Part shown: positions 1 to 6,104 of the stretch, in pieces
Position numbering within the stretch: the stretch's first letter is position 1
Layout of the letters: every line of letters starts with the position of its first letter
NCBI GenBank assembly: GCA_049289035.1
Contig: JBAQIV010000033.1
Span: forward strand, 1-8,951
Source of the DNA: JAPUDQ01 sp049289035
GTDB lineage: Bacteria; Patescibacteriota; Saccharimonadia; Saccharimonadales; Saccharimonadaceae
Length of the DNA: 8,951 nt
Direction of reading: 5' to 3'
Made by a program: the position numbers and the translations under genes
Notes under the pieces: generated by a model
What the model was told of the DNA's origin: nothing
The model's input: only the letters and a program-made list of their open reading frames with translations
Databases searched by the model: none

Positions 1-2749
1 CGCTGCGGTAGGTATGCTCACCTTCGGTAGTGGCGAGAATGGACGCTGGGGCTGCAATACCATCACCACTGTCATCAGTCACTGTCCACATAATTGTGAC
101 CTGGTGGTTGAGCCACGCAGATGGGTCATTCACGCCCTGGACAACGGCTGCCACAACAGGTTTGGTTGTGTCGGGTGCTTTGGTGATCAACCCATCACAG
201 GCGTCATCGATACCATCGCGGTCAGCGTCGAGTCCAGCTGGGCTGACAAATTGGCAAGGGTCAGTGGTGTTTGGGAGGCCGTCGCCGTCGAGATCATCAA
301 TTGTTTTGTACACAACTATGGTTTGAAGGAATTTTATTTTTTTGTAGTTAAGATTTGTCCCTGTCATGACCAGCGTGTGATAACCCGGCTCAAGGTCGGA
401 TGGTATAACTAACTGCCCGTGGACAACGCCATTTGCGTCGACCCGCATCGTACCGAGCGATCGATACGTCGAATAGGCGGCAAATGTCACTTCTGAATTT
501 GGCAGGAGCTTTGCCTCAACCGAATCATCGCTCGTAATGCCGTCAATCTGCGTCGTACTACCAGGCTGCAAGGCGGATTTTCCGTTTACAATCAAGAGTG
601 GGCTGTCGACCAACTTGGCTTGCTTGGCGTAATCAACCTGAACAGTTTGATAATCAGTAAAGTATGTATCGATCGGGGGCGCAACCGATACAGGTTGAAA
701 GGTGCAGATGATGGAATTGATCTGTGGGCACGGGTTATACGTCGTGATAGTACTATATCCCATACCTTCTGTAATCTTATCAGCAATCATTCGATGGCCA
801 AGTGGATTTGGGTGATATGTTTCGTTACCAAACGTTACTATTGGTACACCCAAAGGGCTAACGGGATGATCATCGTTAGACACACCACCCGTGCCAATAG
901 CAAAAGATGTCGCATTCATCGCTGATTCTGCACCATCTGGATTGCACAGCTCGTGGCCACTAAAACTACCGCTAATATCCAGATAGGTGACACCGGCTGC
1001 ATCGGCAGCGTAGTGAATAATTTTATTGAGATAGTCTATAGTATGGCGCGCCAAATTACGCTCAGTGTCGTTGAGCCAGACATTTGAGGGACAAGAGAGG
1101 TTATTCGGACCAAAAACCTGTGGATACCCTACCGCATAAAACCGTGTCGTCGGCGACGCCAGGTGAAGCTGGCGATACATGTCAAGCAGTACGTAATATT
1201 TTTGCTGAATGACTTTTCCCAGTGAAGATCGTTCGTCCGCGGCATAGGCACACGTTCCTGGCTGCAAACATGACTCAATGATGTCGCCAAAACCGATGTC
1301 ATTGCCGCCTATACCGATGGTAACCACACGAGGTTTATAGCGTGATATGAATTCGATTTGGGCCGCGCGACCTGGGGTGAAGTTAGTCAATGCAATATCT
1401 TGAACATTTTTTAGGTCAATATCTGAAATTATTCTATTGTTCAAATTACCTTGATTACCATCATATCTAAATGTTCCACTCCCTATCACATCACTAGCCT
1501 TTGCACCCGAACACGTCACACTCCGAAACCCATTCTGCGTTAGAGTCGCCGTGGCAGCCAGCAAATACGGGTATGACCTCGGGCTCACGTGACACTTTTC
1601 TATCTTATACGGGTAATTATCTATACCCGTCAGGAAACTTGGTACGCTTTCACCGTCACCGTCAGTTCCAGCGTTGTACCCTTTGCCGTCATATTCTCCT
1701 TCGCCCGAAGAATACGAGTCACCAAGCGCCAAGTAATCCAGCCCGTGATAATCCTTGCCTGCTGCCGTCACCACATAGCGATTTATCTGATTATTTTCTA
1801 TCGCATCGACGGTTATGTTGGTTGCGTCACTATTAAACACAAACCGTTGCGCAGCCTGACCAGTTGTTAACCCTGGGAAAACATCTGCCTTGAAATTGCG
1901 CCTGCCGCAACCAGGAGACCTTGCAAGTGGCTGGCCAGCTACAGGCTGACATGTCGACAGGTCATACAAGAAATCAGAACGATCGACGACATTGCCGCCT
2001 GCAATCACCGCATAACGTCCATCATTTGAGATGCTCAGTTCATATGTCGGATCTTGTCCATAGCCATAGGCGTATAGTGAGCTCTCAAATGTAAGTAACT
2101 CCTTCGTTGTTGTATTGACTCGTACAAAGCCGTTACTCGCCTCAACCACCAGCCACTGGCCATTTTCCGACCAGCCCACACGCTGCATCCTGAGCGGCGT
2201 TGTCGTGCCTGGCTCTGTCAGCGACCACCGTGCAGCCAATGGGTCCAGCACATATTCGTCGTAGTATATACTCGATTGCAATTGCGCTGCCGCGTTCAGG
2301 TCTTCGTACATATACATATAGCGCGTGTAACCGCTGTTATATATACCGATGAGTCTCGATGAGTTGCCGACTGGGTAAAATGTATGTGTTGCTGTATTGC
2401 GCAGTTTAGCAACCATATCATTACCGTTTTTCTTAAGATAGTAGCCTTGTCGGGTCGCACCAAATAGCCCGTAGCCAGTTTTATACCAACACCCCTGTAC
2501 GGGTGATGGTTGCTTAAATATCCAGCTCGGGATGTTATTCACATTTGGCATATACAGTAACTCATTTTGAACGCCCTGCTGGCAGAATTTATCACTAGTA
2601 TCGCTAGCCATATTAGCTTGCAGAAGTGTCTTTGTTGGCTGACCAGTTCCAACCCATAGCGATATGTCATCTGCGGCTACATTTTTATTTGCGACCACAA
2701 CACTCACCAAAAATATAAAAACTATACTCAAAACTGCTTTTGCTTTCAC
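1..2749 (-). CDS. Secreted SGNH/GDSL-type esterase, multidomain (3' end off window)
   Basis: This reading frame is open for 916 codons and leaves the window at its left edge, so the C-terminus is missing. It starts at GTG 2749, six bases after GAGGAG (2756-2761); the overlapping ATG is followed at once by a stop. Residues 1-26 form a signal peptide (KAK, hydrophobic core, likely cleavage after VAA). Residues about 60-330 contain beta-propeller-like strands (SxNGQWLVV, SNDGRYAVI). Residues about 338-665 form the catalytic domain: block I LGDSYSSGEGE with Ser345, block III GIGGNDIGF with Asn483, and block V YHPNPLGH with His646. The motifs and the LN...AAGVTYLDISG..GH..C pattern recall the Streptomyces SEST-like esterases; the usual Asp of DxxH is Glu here. 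A beta-sandwich-like region (about 690-815), a calcium-binding thrombospondin-3-like segment (D818 to D852) and the start of an Ig/hyalin-like domain follow. It probably hydrolyses esters of host or envelope lipids or glycans; the substrate is unknown. Confidence 0.88.
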   Translation of the reverse strand, partial: MKAKAVLSIVFIFLVSVVVANKNVAADDISLWVGTGQPTKTLLQANMASDTSDKFCQQGVQNELLYMPNVNNIPSWIFKQPSPVQGCWYKTGYGLFGATRQGYYLKKNGNDMVAKLRNTATHTFYPVGNSSRLIGIYNSGYTRYMYMYEDLNAAAQLQSSIYYDEYVLDPLAARWSLTEPGTTTPLRMQRVGWSENGQWLVVEASNGFVRVNTTTKELLTFESSLYAYGYGQDPTYELSISNDGRYAVIAGGNVVDRSDFLYDLSTCQPVAGQPLARSPGCGRRNFKADVFPGLTTGQAAQRFVFNSDATNITVDAIENNQINRYVVTAAGKDYHGLDYLALGDSYSSGEGEYDGKGYNAGTDGDGESVPSFLTGIDNYPYKIEKCHVSPRSYPYLLAATATLTQNGFRSVTCSGAKASDVIGSGTFRYDGNQGNLNNRIISDIDLKNVQDIALTNFTPGRAAQIEFISRYKPRVVTIGIGGNDIGFGDIIESCLQPGTCAYAADERSSLGKVIQQKYYVLLDMYRQLHLASPTTRFYAVGYPQVFGPNNLSCPSNVWLNDTERNLARHTIDYLNKIIHYAADAAGVTYLDISGSFSGHELCNPDGAESAMNATSFAIGTGGVSNDDHPVSPLGVPIVTFGNETYHPNPLGHRMIADKITEGMGYSTITTYNPCPQINSIICTFQPVSVAPPIDTYFTDYQTVQVDYAKQAKLVDSPLLIVNGKSALQPGSTTQIDGITSDDSVEAKLLPNSEVTFAAYSTYRSLGTMRVDANGVVHGQLVIPSDLEPGYHTLVMTGTNLNYKKIKFLQTIVVYKTIDDLDGDGLPNTTDPCQFVSPAGLDADRDGIDDACDGLITKAPDTTKPVVAAVVQGVNDPSAWLNHQVTIMWTVTDDSGDGIAAPASILATTEGEHTYRS

Positions 2750-2755
2750 ATCAAA

Positions 2756-2805
2756 CTCCTCTTATAACTAAATGTGATTGTACTCCTGAAATTTTAAAAA
2801 ATCGA
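2756..2805 (-). promoter_or_regulatory. Promoter and RBS of the SGNH esterase gene
   Basis: On the minus strand a TACAAT -10 hexamer lies at 2777-2782, with only a poor -35 (TCGATT, 3 of 6) about 17 bases upstream. It would give a leader of about 20 bases holding the GAGGAG ribosome binding site at 2756-2761. The RBS is convincing and fixes the GTG start; the promoter is tentative. Confidence 0.4.
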
Positions 2806-2880
2806 TACTTTTTCAGTGTTTTCTCAAAAAATACAGGAAAATGCTAGATTTATAGCGACAAAAGCCATATGCTAATACAT

Positions 2881-3459
2881 ATGAAGGTATCGAAAAAGGT
2901 CATAAAAACAAACAAGTTTGGAATCAAAAGAATTATCGTCGTCCTCGTAGGTGTATTTGTTATATACGCTGCCGGCTATACCATCATGCAGCAATTAGCA
3001 TTGCGACAAGAAGCCGATGGCTTTGCCAAGTTAAAACAAGACTTCCTTGCACTCCAAACTGAGTTCAATAAGATAGATCCAGGCTGGGAGTATTCGGAAG
3101 GGTGTAGAGGAAAGGGTGGAGTGTACAATGATAACCAACCTTCTTCATGTAGTCTGGTGTTAGCCTCAAAAGCGGTCGCCGACTATCCTGCTATACAGAA
3201 TAAATTTGATGATTACATCAAAATAATGAAAGGTGTGAGTGGCTTCCAGGCAATTGGCCTAAAGAATGAAGTGAGGCTTTCAATATCAGACCCCACAAAT
3301 ACTACCTCCCTGACGACACTTCATCTTACTAATCAAAGTTTTGATAGAACTGGCTGCGACCTAAAGGATTATGTTTTAAACGATAAATTATTAGGGGGCA
3401 TAAAGCTAGAGTGTCATCACACAGCAACCGCATTTCATTACCCTAGGTATGACCGATAG
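2881..3459 (+). CDS. Membrane-anchored exported hypothetical protein, four cysteines
   Basis: This 192-residue protein is not one I recognise. A basic N-terminus (KVSKKVIKTNKFGIKR) is followed by one hydrophobic segment at about residues 17-36, then a polar domain outside the membrane, so it should be an N-in/C-out anchored protein. The outer domain starts with a short helical stretch (about 44-65) and has four cysteines (75, 90, 159, 178), enough for two disulfides. I chose ATG 2881; an in-frame ATG at 2869 would add MLIH. Neither has a Shine-Dalgarno sequence. TATGCT at 2868-2873 sits seven bases before 2881, so the mRNA may be leaderless. The gene is divergent from the SGNH esterase and convergent with the next gene (28 bases apart). 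A surface or envelope role is inferred from topology only. Confidence 0.7.
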   Translation: MKVSKKVIKTNKFGIKRIIVVLVGVFVIYAAGYTIMQQLALRQEADGFAKLKQDFLALQTEFNKIDPGWEYSEGCRGKGGVYNDNQPSSCSLVLASKAVADYPAIQNKFDDYIKIMKGVSGFQAIGLKNEVRLSISDPTNTTSLTTLHLTNQSFDRTGCDLKDYVLNDKLLGGIKLECHHTATAFHYPRYDR

Positions 3460-3487
3460 AACGGCCTCAGCATCGAAGCACCCACCC

Positions 3488-3994
3488 CTAGAGCACGGCG
3501 CCTTTACTCATACTACGACGTGATTGCGCATAGGCTACGGCTGCGTAGGCTACACCACTCAGCACAACGGCACTCACAACGCCATCTTCCGCCGGGCCAG
3601 TGTTGGCGACACCTGCGGTGTGAGACGTACCGGTCGGCGCAGTCTGCGATTCTGGCGTGCGAGGTGCTGCAGATGATGAATTGGCCGTAGTAGATGGTTG
3701 GCTGGTCGATGTACTTGAGGTTTGCTGCGGATAGTCAGCCGACGGTTGCGAGACTGGTTGATTGGTGTTTGATGGTGTCGGCTGCTCGCTTGATTGTGTC
3801 GTTGAGGAGCCACTTTCATCTTGAGTAATTTTCGTTTCAGGTTCACCTGACTTGTTTTGCGAATTTGTTGCAATAGGCGCCGATGGTGATTTTTGCGCAT
3901 TTTTCTTAACCCACCACACACCTGTTAACATGGCTCCAAACAGAACAAGCCCGACCAACAGGTAGACAATCACATTACCTCGTTCTGATTGCAT
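3488..3994 (-). CDS. Ser/Thr/Pro/Gln-rich surface protein with N- and C-terminal hydrophobic segments
   Basis: This 168-residue protein begins MQSERGNVIVYLLVGLVLFG, a hydrophobic segment at about 7-28 preceded by a short charged stretch with a Gly-Asn junction that loosely resembles a prepilin N-terminus but lacks Glu at +5. Residues about 32-125 are low-complexity Ser/Thr/Pro/Gln/Asn, the composition of an extended wall-spanning linker. The C-terminus reads VANTGPAED (from residue 129), a hydrophobic stretch (about 139-157) and SRRS (158-161). That order, motif then hydrophobic helix then arginines, is that of a sortase or archaeosortase-type sorting signal, with VANTG in place of LPxTG; I recall TGPA(E/D) tails being common in Saccharibacteria. 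The start has GGAGAG (3998-4003) just upstream and a good promoter. Probable surface stalk or adhesin-like protein; exact role unknown. Confidence 0.75.
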   Translation of the reverse strand: MQSERGNVIVYLLVGLVLFGAMLTGVWWVKKNAQKSPSAPIATNSQNKSGEPETKITQDESGSSTTQSSEQPTPSNTNQPVSQPSADYPQQTSSTSTSQPSTTANSSSAAPRTPESQTAPTGTSHTAGVANTGPAEDGVVSAVVLSGVAYAAVAYAQSRRSMSKGAVL

Positions 3995-4033
3995 ATGCTC
4001 TCCACCACCCGTTAGTATTCTTTATACCATCAT

Positions 4034-4062
4034 AGTATACAACGTTTATCACGCTGTTACAA
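4034..4062 (-). promoter_or_regulatory. Sigma70-type promoter of the surface protein gene
   Basis: Read on the minus strand, TTGTAA (4057-4062) and TATACT (4034-4039) are separated by exactly 17 bases. The transcript would start near 4027 and carry a leader of about 33 bases with the GGAGAG site. The -35 overlaps the upstream flank of the divergent ROK promoter, so the two promoters may compete or share a regulator. Confidence 0.65.
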
Positions 4063-4074
4063 CCCTAGAATGAG

Positions 4075-4083
4075 ATGCTACAA
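4075..4083 (+). promoter_or_regulatory. Extended -10 promoter for a leaderless ROK mRNA
   Basis: TG-C-TACAAT lies at 4075-4083, and the ATG of the ROK gene begins after six more bases, exactly where transcription should start. No Shine-Dalgarno sequence precedes that ATG and no good -35 is visible. The mRNA is therefore probably leaderless. Confidence 0.6.
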
Positions 4084-4090
4084 TGGTGCC

Positions 4091-4900
4091 ATGTTGATAG
4101 CAGTTGACACCGGAGGGACCAAAACGCTTGTTGCCGTGTTTGGCAAAAATAGTGTTTTACTACGAAGTGAAAAGTTCCCAACGCCACGCGATGTATCAGA
4201 ATACATGGACCTACTCACCTCAACGATTATCACGTTGTCTCAAGAAAAGCCGATCGATGCCATCAGTGTGGCAGTACCTGGCATGGTCAAAGGCATGGTC
4301 GCCACCTGGTGCCCCAATCTCGGCTGGCACGATGAGCCTATCGGTAAACTGTTACAAAAACGCTTTGATTGCCCGATATTTCTCGAAAACGATGCTAATC
4401 TGGCCGGCCTTGCTGAGGTGCGAGCCCTATCGACTACACCTGAAGCGGCGCTGTATGTCACAGTGAGCACCGGTATCGGCACCGGTGTCATCGTTGACGG
4501 TAAACTACACCCTGCCTTCAACAACAGCGAGTCTGGCCATATGATACTCGAGTACGATGGCAAGATGCGCGAGTGGGAATCATTCGCCTCTGGTCGCGCT
4601 ATCAAATCGACGTATAACTCCTATGCCCGCGATATTCATGACCGCCGCGTTTGGAACCAGATTGCCGACAAAATCAGCCGTGGTCTCGCCGCATTACTGC
4701 CGCTTTTCAATCCACAGGTAGTCATAGTGGGCGGAAGTATCGGTACGTATTTTGACCGGTATCATGTCGCGCTCGAAAAGCACCTGCGCCGTTATATGAA
4801 TCCCCATCTCCGAGTTCCTGAGATTCGACAAGCTGCTCACCCCGAAGAAGCTGTCATATATGGATGTTACTATTATGCGCTCGACCAGCTTGCTGGCTAG
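4091..4900 (+). CDS. ROK-family sugar kinase-like protein
   Basis: This 269-residue protein has the ROK/ASKHA layout: phosphate-1 loop DTGGTKT (6-12), VPGMV (62-66), the sugar-binding and catalytic stretch ENDANLAGLAE (99-109, with Asp101 as expected base), phosphate-2 loop STGIGTG (126-132), ESGHMIL (147-153) and an adenosine-site strand FNPQVVIVGGSI (206-217). ROK kinases phosphorylate hexoses such as glucose or N-acetylmannosamine with ATP in the cytoplasm. The CxCGxxGC zinc-binding motif that normally follows the GH is absent: the region reads KMREWESFASGRAI. It is somewhat shorter than typical ROK kinases (about 300) and has no DNA-binding domain, so it should be an enzyme and not a NagC-type repressor. 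ATG 4091 was chosen over ATG 4070 because the fold begins there and the -10 ends at 4083. The end overlaps the next gene. Confidence 0.9.
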   Translation: MLIAVDTGGTKTLVAVFGKNSVLLRSEKFPTPRDVSEYMDLLTSTIITLSQEKPIDAISVAVPGMVKGMVATWCPNLGWHDEPIGKLLQKRFDCPIFLENDANLAGLAEVRALSTTPEAALYVTVSTGIGTGVIVDGKLHPAFNNSESGHMILEYDGKMREWESFASGRAIKSTYNSYARDIHDRRVWNQIADKISRGLAALLPLFNPQVVIVGGSIGTYFDRYHVALEKHLRRYMNPHLRVPEIRQAAHPEEAVIYGCYYYALDQLAG

Positions 4901-5333
4901 ATTGCGCAGTGATTACCCTGACGTCAGATTTCAAAAAGCTTCTGTTTCTCGCTGGTCACCGCGCGAACGCACGGTGTATTTTACTTCGACTCGGGGTGTC
5001 GGAGCCGTCACATTGCTGCACGAAGCTGGCCATGCAATCGCCAGCCATCAGGCATATCACCAAGACATTGATCTGTTACGATGTGAACGCGAAGCCTGGG
5101 CCATAGCTCAAGCTATGGCACCTCACTATGGTCTTACTATCACGGACCATATAATTAGCGAGAGTATGGCAACCTATCGCCAATGGCTTCACGACCGCTC
5201 ACGCTGCCCATCATGCGGCCATGGGGCTCTACAACACGCCGGTACCCTCAAGTACTACTGTCTGCTGTGCAACTCAGCATGGCATGCCAACGACGCCCGC
5301 CAGTGCGGGCTGAGACGATACAGTACTCCGTAG
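4860..5333 (+). CDS. HExxH putative zinc peptidase with C-terminal zinc ribbon
   Basis: This 157-residue protein has LLHEAGHAI at 52-60, a gluzincin HExxH motif (His54, Glu55, His58), followed 20 residues later by EREAWAIAQAM, where Glu78 (or Glu76) fits as third zinc ligand. The arrangement HEAGH...ExxAW resembles ImmA/IrrE-type (COG2856) minimal peptidases. The C-terminus adds a rubredoxin-like zinc ribbon: CPSC (116-119) and CLLC (134-137). No signal peptide, so cytoplasmic. ImmA/IrrE proteins cleave or antagonise repressors, but there is no HTH partner here and the target is unknown. The start overlaps the ROK gene by 41 bases; ATG 4875 is an alternative, and neither has a clear ribosome binding site. 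That fits translational coupling, with expression dependent on the ROK mRNA. Confidence 0.75.
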   Translation: MDVTIMRSTSLLARLRSDYPDVRFQKASVSRWSPRERTVYFTSTRGVGAVTLLHEAGHAIASHQAYHQDIDLLRCEREAWAIAQAMAPHYGLTITDHIISESMATYRQWLHDRSRCPSCGHGALQHAGTLKYYCLLCNSAWHANDARQCGLRRYSTP

Positions 5334-5353
5334 CAGTTTATGACTCTTCCTAA

Positions 5354-5385
5354 CAAAAACTGGTCGATGACGACCAGTTTTCTTA
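5354..5385 (+). terminator. Intrinsic terminator of the ROK-peptidase operon
   Basis: A perfect 11-bp stem AAAACTGGTCG (5356-5366) / CGACCAGTTTT (5371-5381) encloses the loop ATGA and ends in TTTTCTT. It begins 20 bases after the peptidase stop. The A-rich left arm means it would also work for transcripts coming from the right. Confidence 0.85.
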
Positions 5386-5561
5386 ACTGTACTGTCGCTA
5401 GGCTGTTTCGCTTCGAGCTACTACACGTTTTATTCTTGAGAAGTGAACCAAGCTGTATGAAGATACTGCTTGGTGAGCCTCGCAGAGAAAAAATGTGTAG
5501 GAGCCAAAGAGGCCAGCGGGTCGCAAGCTCCGCTTGTGAGCAGGCTGGCCGGCGAAATAGT
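5385..5561. other. Gene-free region with two strong hairpins
   Basis: I see no credible coding frame here. The first hairpin pairs CCAAGC-t-GTAT (5448-5458) with ATAC-t-GCTTGG (5463-5473) around GAAG. The second has an outer stem GGCCAGC (5511-5517) / GCTGGCC (5544-5550) and an inner stem TCGCAAGC (5521-5528) / GCTTGTGA (5532-5539). The one imperfect inner pair is G-U if read on the plus strand but A-C on the minus strand, a slight hint of plus-strand RNA. The second hairpin lies just after the KGG stop codon and may also serve as its 3' end, though no long T-run follows on the minus strand. Confidence 0.45.
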
Positions 5562-5789
5562 CTAGCGAGGGAGGACGATGTCCATTGCAGTGCCTTTTTT
5601 GGCTTTACCGCGACGAGAAATCATACCGCCCTTGCGACCAGCCACGCGAGCGAGCTCGCGGTTAGCGGCGAAACCACCGGTAGTGCCGATCTTGCCACCC
5701 TTTGCGCCTATGCGGGCGTAAAAGTCTTTACCGTGACGAGCTTTGTTGGTTGCAGCAGCCTTAAGACCGCCAGTTTTTGTACCTGCCAT
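5562..5789 (-). CDS. KGG-repeat small basic protein (stress/phage-type)
   Basis: This 75-residue basic protein is built of short Gly/Lys motifs: GAKGGKIGTTGGFA (28-41) and AGRKGGMISRRGKAKK (50-65), with NRELARVAG between them. The KGG motif defines the family of E. coli YciG and Bacillus GsiB (Con-10-like stress proteins), and very similar short proteins occur in phages. No enzymatic residues, signal peptide or membrane segment are present; the many Lys/Arg suggest nucleic-acid contact, which is inference. The frame is open up to 5828, but MAGTKTGG at 5789 is the natural start: GGAG (5800-5803) lies 10 bases upstream. The gene is divergent from a putative small RNA and has a long structured leader. 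Confidence 0.8.
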   Translation of the reverse strand: MAGTKTGGLKAAATNKARHGKDFYARIGAKGGKIGTTGGFAANRELARVAGRKGGMISRRGKAKKGTAMDIVLPR

Positions 5790-5815
5790 ACGTTGTATAC
5801 TCCATTGGACAATTG

Positions 5816-5840
5816 AAAAACAGCCCAAAATCTGGCTGTT
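5816..5840 (-). terminator. Terminator-like hairpin in the KGG leader (possible attenuator)
   Basis: On the minus strand AACAGCC, an eight-base loop and GGCTGTT form a perfect 7-bp stem (5834-5840 with 5819-5825) that runs into a T-stretch (5820-5816). It lies between the proposed KGG promoter and its RBS, so it would stop or throttle transcription before the gene. It could instead simply end a transcript arriving from further right. Confidence 0.5.
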
Positions 5841-5893
5841 CTACCCCTGTCCCATTACGTTATTATCTCACACACGATATGTGTATGTATATT

Positions 5894-5922
5894 ACATTAG
5901 CACGATAACCTGATTATGTCAA
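5894..5922 (-). promoter_or_regulatory. Probable promoter of the KGG gene
   Basis: On the minus strand a consensus TTGACA (5917-5922) is followed after 17 bases by TAATGT (5894-5899), preceded by TG-C as in extended -10 promoters. The -10 is only 3 of 6, so this is moderate. The leader would be about 97 bases and would contain the terminator-like hairpin at 5816-5840. The -35 lies inside the first tandem repeat unit. Confidence 0.5.
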
Positions 5923-5960
5923 TACTTACGATAACCTTTTTTATGTAAAAACAATACTTG
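5902..5960 (+). repeat. Two tandem imperfect repeat units between divergent promoters
   Basis: Unit 1 (5902-5927) and unit 2 (5928-5959) both read ACGATAACCT...TTATGT...CAATACTT, with short length differences in the two gaps. TGATTATG also occurs twice (5911-5918, 5961-5968). The block covers the -35 of the minus-strand KGG promoter and reaches the -35 of the plus-strand small RNA promoter, so it may be a two-site operator. Confidence 0.6.
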
Positions 5961-5986
5961 TGATTATGCATAGCGTGCTATATACT
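5958..5986 (+). promoter_or_regulatory. Sigma70-type promoter of the putative small RNA
   Basis: TTGTGA (5958-5963) and TATACT (5981-5986) are separated by exactly 17 bases, with transcription expected near 5992-5994. No plus-strand gene follows, only a structured stretch and a terminator about 60 bases on. Confidence 0.65.
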
Positions 5987-5992
5987 ACTTTG

Positions 5993-6084
5993 TAGGCACC
6001 TTGAGGTGACACCAGACCTCACCTCCATGTCGTCCGACATGGTACAAAGTAAAACGACCGTCTCTGCGAGAGCGGTCGTTTTAT
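5993..6084 (+). ncRNA. Putative small RNA with anti-Shine-Dalgarno-like stretch
   Basis: A good promoter and a strong terminator bracket about 90 bases without a convincing gene. The RNA can form GAGGTGA (6003-6009) with TCACCTC (6019-6025), a competing TGAGGT/ACCTCA pairing, and a stem CCATGTCG (6025-6032) / CGACATGG (6035-6042). ACTTTGTA (5987-5994) and TACAAAGT (6043-6050) would close a three-way junction if transcription begins a few bases early. TCACCTCC (6019-6026) matches the conserved 16S rRNA 3' tail (UCACCUCC), so the RNA could mimic the anti-Shine-Dalgarno and bind mRNA start sites; in the hairpin this stretch is hidden by its own SD-like partner. I recognise no known RNA family. 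A 19-codon frame from ATG 6027 runs into the terminator and is unlikely to matter. Confidence 0.55.
6051..6082 (+). terminator. Bidirectional intrinsic terminator
   Basis: AAAACGACCG (6051-6060) pairs with CGGTCGTTTT (6073-6082); inside, CTCT pairs with AGAG around GCG, with one bulged T. It ends the putative small RNA on the plus strand and, through its A-rich left arm, the minus-strand membrane protein gene whose stop is at 6105-6107. Confidence 0.85.
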
Positions 6085-6104
6085 GATTCTTAGACGACTA
6101 TCGG

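Noticed and set aside
14..412. Plus-strand open frames at 14-412 and 30-326
   Set aside because: Both are antisense shadows of the SGNH esterase, whose minus frame shows clear domain motifs through this stretch.
592..1870. Plus- and minus-strand frames at 592-786, 620-925, 1501-1836 and 1589-1870
   Set aside because: They overlap the SGNH catalytic domain in other frames and have no RBS or protein-like motifs.
3574..3921. Second minus frame within the surface protein gene
   Set aside because: It is a basic His/Arg-rich shadow of the low-complexity linker, lacking any start signal.
4104..5106. Frames at 4104-4466 (+), 4240-4605 (-) and 4864-5106 (+)
   Set aside because: They lie in other frames of the ROK and HExxH genes, which carry the family motifs.
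5385..5561. RNase P RNA, tmRNA or SRP RNA
   Set aside because: I looked for their conserved cores (GAGGAAAGTC, the tmRNA acceptor ends, AGGTCCGGAAGGAAGCAG) and found none on either strand.
5340..5816. 158-codon plus-strand frame
   Set aside because: It runs through the operon terminator, the hairpin gap and antisense of the KGG gene; Ser/Cys-rich with no family pattern and no RBS.
6027..6086. 19-codon ORF inside the putative small RNA
   Set aside because: Its SD-like GAGGTGA is 17 bases away and half the frame is the terminator hairpin.
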